From Eublepharis macularius (Eukaryota > Chordata > Lepidosauria > Squamata > Eublepharidae), in the NCBI RefSeq assembly GCF_028583425.1, contig NC_072796.1, positions 124,097,464-124,161,463 on the forward strand: a stretch of 64,000 bases of DNA, read 5' to 3'. Numbering within the stretch: the stretch's first letter is position 1; the number at the start of each line of letters is the position of its first letter. The notes beneath the pieces were generated by a model. That model was not told where the DNA came from, made no database searches, and saw only the letters and a list, made by a program, of their open reading frames with translations. Position numbers and translations under genes: made by a program. Shown in pieces: positions 56,156 through 64,000 of the stretch.

Positions 56156-56793
56156 TTTGTAAGCCACCTCAGCCAGGTTTCCTGGAGCGGTGGCAAAGAA
56201 ATTTCAAAAGAAATAAAATAAATGTTGTGTTGTTGTTCTCTTCTCCCCCTAATATTACACCTAACAAGATAACTAGACAAGTTCAATATATAAGCCAAGA
56301 AATATTTGTGTATTTAATAGGTTAAGGAATGACAGAAATGCACCCCCTGTGAATATTTAACAAACGCTGTAAGGAAAGAAGCTTCCAATTCTCATGATCC
56401 CACAGAACTTAGGTTCTGGTGAACAGATGCTAATTGCCGATTTTGGCCACAGTTTCACTCAACTGCTAAAGAAGACAGACTCCACAGTTCAATAGATAGG
56501 CCCTGCAGTGTATTCTAAAGAGTAACCATATGGAATTTTTCATTTGTGGCACTTACCATAAAATTCTTTAGTCTTTTAACAAAGGAGATGCAAAGAAACT
56601 GTCTACGAGATCTATACTACATGGCTGTTTACCAGCCAACTGTCACATTTTACACAGCATGTTTATTTCTTTAAACTCGGTTCTACCAAACTGTGTGCTA
56701 TAATCCACGGGAATACGGTTAGCTTAAAGTTTCAATGTCACTCTTCCCTCTCAATCTGAATGTGCATGCTCCTTGTAAAATCTTGCAGTGAAA

Positions 56794-56962
56794 GCCATAA
56801 AAGATGAAGTAAGTCAAAATATGGAGCAACATGGTAAGTATGGCAGCAACAAAACACAATTTCCCATGCAATAACAATGTCTCCCTATTACTGTAAATAA
56901 AATAGGGAGACATTGTTATTGCACGGGAAATTGTGTTTTGTTGCTGCCATAAAAGATGAAGT
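56794..56962. repeat. Inverted repeat with flanking direct repeat
   Basis: 49-base arms (56841-56889 and 56901-56949) pair with one mismatch around an 11-base spacer. GCCATAAAAGATGAAGT occurs at 56794-56810 and again at 56946-56962, overlapping the end of the right arm. No known element. Confidence 0.85.
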
Positions 56963-57152
56963 GACTGACACATTATGCTATTTGCTCTGGTGCACTGAGA
57001 TCTGACAGGGTCACCCAGAGCTGCTTCAATCCAGCACCTGCAGCCTTAGAGGCAAAGAAAGCAATAAGCTCTCGGGTATTCAGGCTGTTCGGCAGCATTT
57101 CTGGGATAAAATAAGGCCCAACAAGATTTAAGTACTGGAAAACTGACTCTCT

Positions 57153-57192
57153 CTCTCTCGCACACACGCACGCACGCACACACACACACACA
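57153..57192 (+). repeat. CT and CA microsatellite
   Basis: ctctctctctct runs directly into a CGCACACA/CACACA tract. A second dinucleotide tract (GT then GA) lies at 40685-40715. Confidence 0.9.
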
Positions 57193-57859
57193 GAGGAAAT
57201 GTTTAAATGAAATGATGTTTATACTAATGGCTACAGAGAGCTGAAATGGATCTTTCATCTGTTGGCTGAGAGAGACCAATGCCATCTAGCACAAAGGCTC
57301 CAACTTTTAGAATACAGGGGACTAGCAGGACTGCCAGGGTCCCACCAGTGGGTTGGTCTAAATCAGCAAAGGTCAATCAGAATAAATGCACCCTTACAAC
57401 TACTACAGCCCTCTCCCAAATATAAACCATTAATGCCCAACAAATGACCATCAGCACAAAGTATCAGCAGTCAAGTTCGAAAGCAACATACAGCAGCCAT
57501 AGAGATCAGTAACAGTGAAAGTTACCCAAAACTCTCTAGCATAATGTTGTCCTGCACAATTTCTGAAACATGACCAAAGAAAGGACCTAACGTATCTCAT
57601 CTAGCAGGCCTTATCAGCTTTGGAAACCACCTTTTAACACCAAATGGCAGCATGACCCACTTTCCCAATAGATACATCTTTTCCTCAACTTTTCCCCTTT
57701 CTCCTTCCCTTAGAAGAAACCATCATTAAATGCAAGAAGAGTTTCTGGCATCGTCATCATTTGATTCAGTGGTGATCTGATCACTGCCATTACCCTCAAA
57801 GATGGATTTTTCCATCTGGGGTTGCTTCTAGGTTTAGCCTGCCAGTTTGACTGTCAATT

Positions 57860-58110
57860 AGCACGAGTGTCCTTTGCCCATTTCGGCTGGCTTGTCAGCT
57901 GTGTCCCCTCTGCACAGCAATGATCTTGCCATGAGTATCCATGCTACTGTAATATACAAGCTGGATTACAGGAAAGTGGTTTATACGGAGCTGCATGTGA
58001 AGACCGCTGAGAGGCTTCAGCCGGCTCAGAATATGGCAGCCGAGCTACTGACTGGAGCTAGCTTCCAGGAGTGTATTTCCCCAAGCTTGAAAGGTACGAA
58101 CTAACTTCTG
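57860..58110 (+). mobile_element. L2-like LINE coding fragment
   Basis: Frame 57874-58104 reads NDLAMSIHATVIYKLDYRKV, then ELHVKTAERLQPAQNMAAEL and LTGASFQECISPSLK. These follow the DYCN...LKT..LQ.VQNAAARLLTGAS...H..P pattern of L2-type proteins. The frame ends in a stop soon after. Truncated on both sides. Confidence 0.7.
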
Positions 58111-60957
58111 GTTTACTTCTGTGTCCAGACTGACTTGTTTTTCCTGAACAACAGATACCCCAGTCTTGCCAGCCAGGTGACCTTGGGCTGAGTCCAGTGC
58201 AAAATATCTGCTTGCACTAGAGCTCAGAAACAGCCTGTCGGAGCTGCTTAAGCTATGTCTAACTTATTGTATCTCCCCTTGTGTTTCCGCTTGCACAAGA
58301 TCTTGTGCAACCAATTTCTGGGTACTTTAATATAGAGAAAAGACATTTTGACAGGTGGGGGGAGAGGGAGGGGGAATGGGATGAATATTCACAAATGCAG
58401 CTATAGACTTTGGGGACGGGAGGAGGAAAGTTAGATGCCTGAGAAGTTAGAGTGTCGATTTACAACTTTGTAGAAGTTAACAGAGCTTATGGATGAATCA
58501 TGAAAGAGGGAAAAAGTGTTAACAAAAACCAAAGGCTCTTGGAATTCCCCACCCCCCCCAAAAGCCCTGCTGGGCCTTCAAAAGTCTTTTTCTTGCTCAA
58601 CTTTGGCTTTAGGCAAGGGGTCTTAGACACTAGTACCCTTCAGTCCTAACGAAGATTGCTTTTGGCAGCCATGACCTCAGTGTTTTGCCAAAGGGAATTC
58701 AGGTTTACAGAGCAGAACTACTCCAATCCAAAAAGACAGGCTCAGAAAACACCTGAGGATATCCCTATGACTGATGGACATATAAATCTGGGAGGTTTGT
58801 TCTCTGAAATCCCCCTAACAAAAACATGCTAATTATTCTGCTGTTGGAACAAATGAGCTAATTCAATGTCACCTAAGAAGGTACATGACCGTAGCAACTT
58901 CTACAACGAAATGAAGATCCTGTGGAAGAAATCTGGATGAACTGAGGAAGGGAAGATGTGCTTTACAGTGTGTAGGAAAGTTTTATGCCAATAAAGGTTG
59001 CTGTGTCTGTGTGTGTAGGAAAGCCTACACGAATCAGGAAAGCCTCTCTCCCTAGTCCACAAAATGGGCAGGAGTGGGAATGTTCAGGTTGCCAGTGACA
59101 CACAATCCTACCCTAGACATCAGCTACCTAGGACCAAAACCACAGACAGCTGTGATGGATGTTATTCAGAGGAAACGCATTCTGCTTTGAAAATAATGCT
59201 CAAGGGTCCAAGTTCCAACTCACATCCACGTGGACTCATTCTGTACTCCTGGACAAGCCACAGCTATCGAATGCAGTTTGCCAAGTTAGTGGTCTGCATG
59301 ACAAGTTATTTTGTGAGGGGAAACACCACTGTAAAGCACTTTGTTAAGTACAAGGGAAAGTCTCACTTCCTCCAACAGAAGAGCCACATACATTCGAAAA
59401 AGGTTCCTTGGGCAGGAGGAAAGCTTTAAACTCTGCAAAGCAGAATGGCTAGATCCATCCCACTGCAACAAGCAAACAAACTGTGCTGAAGCCAACATGG
59501 AAAACTAGAAGAAGCACAAAGGAAACATCCTGTCTACTAGCCCAGCATGTGCCATAAGCGCAATCCAAACACACTCCGCCCTCACTTGAAAACAGCAATG
59601 TAAGGCAAGTCAAAACCTTCTTCCTTTGGCCTTTGAGATTTAGAAAAGCAACACTATCCCCCAGGATAGGCACCTTGCAGCTGATGATGCCAATACTCAA
59701 GAGTTAATACTCTCTGAACTGTCTTTCTCTTCGGCCCAGGAGAATGACCTATGAATGCCTAAACCTGAAGCTACGTAGGTGTGATCTGAGTAGTCCCTTG
59801 AGTGGAAGGCCGCCAGGAGTCCCCTGTAAGACTCTTTCCTCAAACACTGCTTTGACATGTTAAAAAAAAGGTAATCAGGGCCCTTCACCAGAAGACAACT
59901 GTGTTTCTGGAAGGAGACAGCACTTTGCTGAAACTGAAGACAAGTCCCCTGGCCTCCTCAACAGGAACATTTAATGCGATGATGCGCAGGTAACACATTC
60001 TGATTCACATTCTAATGATTCAACTAAGAGGGCTCTCTCTTTTATTGGCCAAGAGTAACTGGAGTCCCATGTTTTGTTTTTAAAAAGCACACCGCTAGTC
60101 TTTATGGCTGCCCAAGTGAGCATGAATAGGTAACAGCAAGAATTTTGAAACCAACTGCTTAGCACAGCACCCGAGACTAATGGCACTTAACCTGGCCTAA
60201 AAATCCTGTTTCTGTGGTGAGCATGTTTGTATATGACCCTCTCCACTACATTCAACAAAATATGATACAGGCAGTCCACGTAATGTCATTGTGTACAGAT
60301 CTCACCCCCCCCTTTCTTCAGAAGTAAGAATCATATGATTTCTGCCTCTACAGCATTTGTGTGGCATGTCCATGTTGTATTACAAACAGAAGCCTACCTG
60401 CTCCTCTAACATGGGAACAGGACTTTTGGCTCCATAAACTTTTCTGATCCAGATGGAAAGCAAACAGCCAAAACCACTTTCAGAAATCAGTCCTGAGACC
60501 CCTTTAGCCCATTTGAATCATTTCCCCATTTACATTACCCAGCAATGACACAGTGGAGTCACAAAGCCCAGCGCTCCCATCTCCATATCCTCACAAAGGC
60601 CTGCTAACACTGGCCAGTCAGGCATGAACATTCCTTTCATTTCCCTCATCAATATTTGTTCAACACACCTAAGGGCCTGAACAGAATGCTGGGACAGGAT
60701 GAAAGGGATAAAGTCAAAATACACCCCCCCCAAACCACCCCAGCTCCAACAGACAAGCCAATCACCTGATCAGCCTTCAAACTGACACATGAAGCAAGCC
60801 TGAGCCCAGATTTCTGCCTCAGGAGACATGTGTGGAAAAGCTTGAACAGGGTAACAAAGGAGGGAAGGTGGCAGGGCACTGTGTTTTTCCTGAGAAAATA
60901 AAACTGGTCATTTATCTAGCATATGATTGCCCTTCTTGGTCCAGATTTATGATTTTT

Positions 60958-61966
60958 AAACATAACAAAATCAGAGCAGATTGACCCAATCCTAACAATC
61001 CTCCAAAATTAGGAATTACCTTTTTCTCACCACCAAAAATGCCACTTAAAAAAAAAGATGACTCTGTTGGCAAAATTCATGATGCTTTAACTTTTTAAGA
61101 GTTAGCAGGAGTTAGAAGTAGGAAGTGAAAAAACACACGCATGAACATGGATATGTAATGCTTTTTTGTGAGAAGCATATTAATACCATGAAGCAAACTT
61201 ATCATTTAAGAGGAAGCAGAACAGCTAGGTGTTCTGCATCTCTTGGCTCCAACTTGAAAAGAAATGGGCTGGTCTGGGGGGAAAAAAAAGAAAGATGAGG
61301 TGTTGAAGAACCCAAGTGCCAATGCAGTTCCTGTCTCTACAGATGTCAAGATGGTGACCGGCATTAGTGATGACTTTGGTGTGCAGTCTAGACTATGTGA
61401 TACAGCTTCACAATAGCACACAACCAACAGGGAACCTATTCACAAGGGATGGTTCAGATGTAATGCCAAACCATGCCTTCCTGGCACAATATGAATTGTC
61501 CTCAAAACACAGGACTAAGAACCATGGATTAAGGACTAAGAACCATGCTCTGAAGCTGGTTTGCAATCCCAGTTTTCATGAGAAATGCAAACCAGAGTTT
61601 GTTGTTTCCAACACAACAGCCAGCTATCGCTTGTGCTAAACTAGAAGAAATACATAAAGAGCAGTGCAAGAAAGGAGGCACATGGGACAACAACCATGGG
61701 AACACAGATTCATTCACATGATGCTAAACCACAGCAGGCATTACTTCTAAAATAACAGAGAGTGCAGCTGGCATCCAACTTAATGCTGTACGAAGAGAAC
61801 GGTGCATACGGTTGAAGGTCCAATCCCTAGCATTTCTAACTTAAAAAGAAAACACAGTGCTGAGATAGGCCACTGGCTAAAAGTTTAGACACACAGTCAA
61901 AGTAAACATAACAAAATCAGAATAAATTGACCCAATCCTAATAACCCTCCAAAATTAGGAATTACT
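60958..61966 (+). repeat. Dispersed local duplication, about 62 bp
   Basis: aacataacaaaatcagagca... at 60958-61020 and aacataacaaaatcagaataa... at 61904-61966 share the pattern ttgacccaatcctaa...ccctccaaaattaggaatta with few differences, 0.95 kb apart in the same orientation. The later copy ends with an extra attaggaattac. Confidence 0.75.
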
Positions 61967-63119
61967 TAATTAGGAATTACACAGGACTAGATAAATCAAT
62001 GGCCTAATCCAGTATACTGTAAGGCAGTTGCATATATTCCAATAGCTGCTATTTTTTAAAAAAAGAAAACTGCTAAACTTTCCAAAGTTCAATGCTTATA
62101 AAAAAGCATTATTTTCACATGCTGAAATATACTTTTCAGTAAGTAGAACAGTTCAAGGGGGGGGGGGGAATTCAAGGGTTAATTTGCTCAAGAAGCTCTG
62201 CTTTAACTAGTGAAAGAAGCATACAGTGCCATTCTGTTAAGACTCAACAGAGCTGCTGCAGAGTTCCCTTTGGCAAAACTGTAGGCAGCGCCTTCCTGCA
62301 CAGGGGGTCTTTTTTGCCAGTGGGGGACGTTTTAATCTTCTAGGACATTTCATTGCAGACCTAAGAGTAGCAATTCTCAAGCAGAGAAACGTCAAAGAAA
62401 AATCACAATGAAAGATTGCTGAAATTGAGTTTACTTGCAAATTTGGAACACTGGAGCTCCCAGTGTCATGTCTGGGCCCCATCCATGCCAATTTTGATTC
62501 TGTTGTGCTGAACAAAAGGCACCCTGCTGTAACTCAATATCACTTTGCCAGTATCATAACTATTTCTTTCTCAGGCTTTCACAGGTGTTCATCTGTTGGA
62601 CTGTAACGGCTTCCAGTATTTATGACCTTGTGTTCCTTCCCAGACTTTGCTATGTCTTGTTTCCTAGTAGCTCAACTTGGTATCACAAATACGTGGAACG
62701 TTCTCACACCAGGAGAGTGCCAAAGCCTTGTTTAGGGTTGGGAGGGGGGAAAGGAGCAAACTCAAATGTTAAAAGAGAAGTTTTTCTCATATGACGTCAT
62801 TCCAATCAACTTCTACTCTGGCTGCTTAGGTATCTACCTTTCTTCTAAGTAGTTCTATGGACCTGTATATGGAAATGATCTGATTTCTGAATAAAAGCCA
62901 TTTGACCAAGAACGTGTGTCTTGCTGCAATGGTCCAGGGATCTATTTGCTGTATCCTGTCATCCACAGCCTGACATTCAGGGCTTAACTGGATTCTTCTC
63001 TCACTGCAGATGCTGATTTTCTGCTTTTCACATCCCTGCTCTATTAAGCTAATTACAATATTATTATACTTTTACCCTTACTTTAAATATCCTTCCTACC
63101 TTCTGGCTGGATTAAAAAC

Positions 63120-63265
63120 CCCACACAGTTCCGCTTCTAAATGTATCTGAAGAAGAGCGCTTTGACTTTTGAAAGTTTGTACTTGGGAAATCTAGTTGGT
63201 GATGAAGGCGCTACTGGACTTGAATCTTGCTCTTCTACTGCAAACCAGAACAGATAACCACCAGA
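63120..63265 (+). mobile_element. Hairpin retroposon fragment
   Basis: gtatctgaagaagagcgctt, tgacttttgaaagtttgtac then gcgctactggacttgaatct and gctcttctactgcaaaccag, the right-arm sequence of the family at 35151. No clear TSD. Confidence 0.6.
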
Positions 63266-63299
63266 AACTATCTTCAATTCCTGCTGAAACTAATGGAAC

Positions 63300-63420
63300 T
63301 TAATTGTTAAAATGTTAATTGTAACTAATTAATGTTAATTGTAACTAATTGTAGCTACAATGAAGTTAATTGTAACTAATCTAACTAATTGTACTTAAAA
63401 TGTTAATTGTAACTAATCCA
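63300..63420 (+). repeat. Imperfect tandem repeat of TTAATTGTAACTAA
   Basis: The unit aatgttaattgtaactaat and shorter variants recur about five times with small changes. AT-rich minisatellite. Confidence 0.85.
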
Positions 63421-64000
63421 GATCTGCTTTCAAGCTGTCAATGGATCATATGGGAAAAGGTCCAATCATAGTCCATTTTGGTCTATTACACACCCATCTG
63501 TGTCATGACCCAGAATCCACAGCTGTTAAAGTTTGTCCAATATATCTTAAAGTAGCTATGACAATAATTTAACAGAGGTGTTTTACAGGAAATTTCAAAA
63601 AATTGTAATTACTGAGAACTATTGTTTTGTAGTTCTTTTGCTTAAAAAAATCAGTGACAAAACTTACTAATGTGACAAAGAACGTATTAATTTCAAAACT
63701 GAAACACCAGCTATTTGCCATTGCTAATTGCTTTTAAAGCACATCAATTAAAGATAACCCAACACAGAAGTTAAGAAAAAGCCGCATACTTCCCTCACCC
63801 TAGGCGTGAAAACTCTGTCATGTAAATTAAAGCATACCAACATTTATCCAAATGGACTGGCAGAAAGAGAAACCAAGACACACAGATGAGCTAATATATG
63901 GTTTGGATAACTTACATTTCTTCTAGATTATACACAGAGGATTATATATAACCTTGAGTGTGTGACACTGCTTTCAATCGGACTCAGTAATGGAAGATCC

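Larger units (their letters stand above)
48116..64000. other. Intergenic region downstream of COL14A1
   Basis: No gene is supported. In other vertebrates MRPL13 lies next, on the opposite strand. I looked for its C-terminal exon on the minus strand and did not find it, so it may lie beyond the window. I see no repeat or gene I can name in 48956-50740, 51116-51800, 53761-55675, 56160-56790, 56965-57860 or 58110-63300, apart from those listed. Confidence 0.6.

Noticed and set aside
57725..57810. Minus-strand run QMEKSIFEGNGSDQITTESN... to a stop
   Set aside because: Short, next to LINE sequence and without a confirmed upstream exon; could be chance or a retrocopy.
48116..64000. Expected neighbour MRPL13 on the minus strand
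   Set aside because: I could not find its C-terminal exon by eye, so it is not annotated.

Overview
This is a vertebrate nuclear window, almost certainly from a squamate reptile (lizard or gecko type). It carries large split-gene introns, tRNA-derived and 5S-rRNA-derived SINEs, CR1/L2-type LINE fragments and many short foldback DNA transposons with hAT-type 8-bp or Harbinger-type 3-bp target-site duplications (TSDs). There are no prokaryotic features, CRISPR arrays or operons. Nearly all short open frames are chance frames or repeat sequence.

The only gene I can support is the 3' part of COL14A1 (collagen alpha-1(XIV), a FACIT collagen) on the + strand. Eleven coding exons lie between 545 and 47557. 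Their phases join into one continuous frame of 387 residues: the distal COL2 triple helix (exons at 545, 3732, 4617, 19906, 20502, 22361), NC2 (23310, 25295), COL1 (25295, 41396, 42342) and NC1 (42342, 47250). The reading ends at TAA 47555-47557, with a polyadenylation signal at 48090. The intron after the 19906 exon uses a GC-AG donor. A small unannotated-looking terminal exon at 45464, in the intron before the last exon, is in the right phase. It would give a short NC1 ending in SFPYNGYQYRT, resembling the short tail of collagen XII.

Layout: 1-4670, three COL2 exons among foldback repeats; 4671-19905, a 15-kb intron with several transposons, one nested in another; 19906-25483, five exons over COL2 and NC2; 25484-41395, a 16-kb intron dense in repeats; 41396-48115, the COL1/NC1 exons and 3'UTR; 48116-64000, intergenic DNA with SINE and LINE fragments, a GC-rich patch and no gene I can support.

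The mobile-element part is informative. Several DNA-transposon copies have exact TSDs, so element ends can be set to the base. Two hAT-type families share one end. Two members of another family keep the same backbone but differ by a consistent GAAC-to-GATC change at their subterminal motifs. A hairpin-shaped retroposon family has 11-14 bp TSDs, and one copy contains a perfect 199-bp palindrome. I found no sign of a wholly new biological system. The best leads are the alternative NC1 exon, the motif switch and the large near-perfect palindromes.
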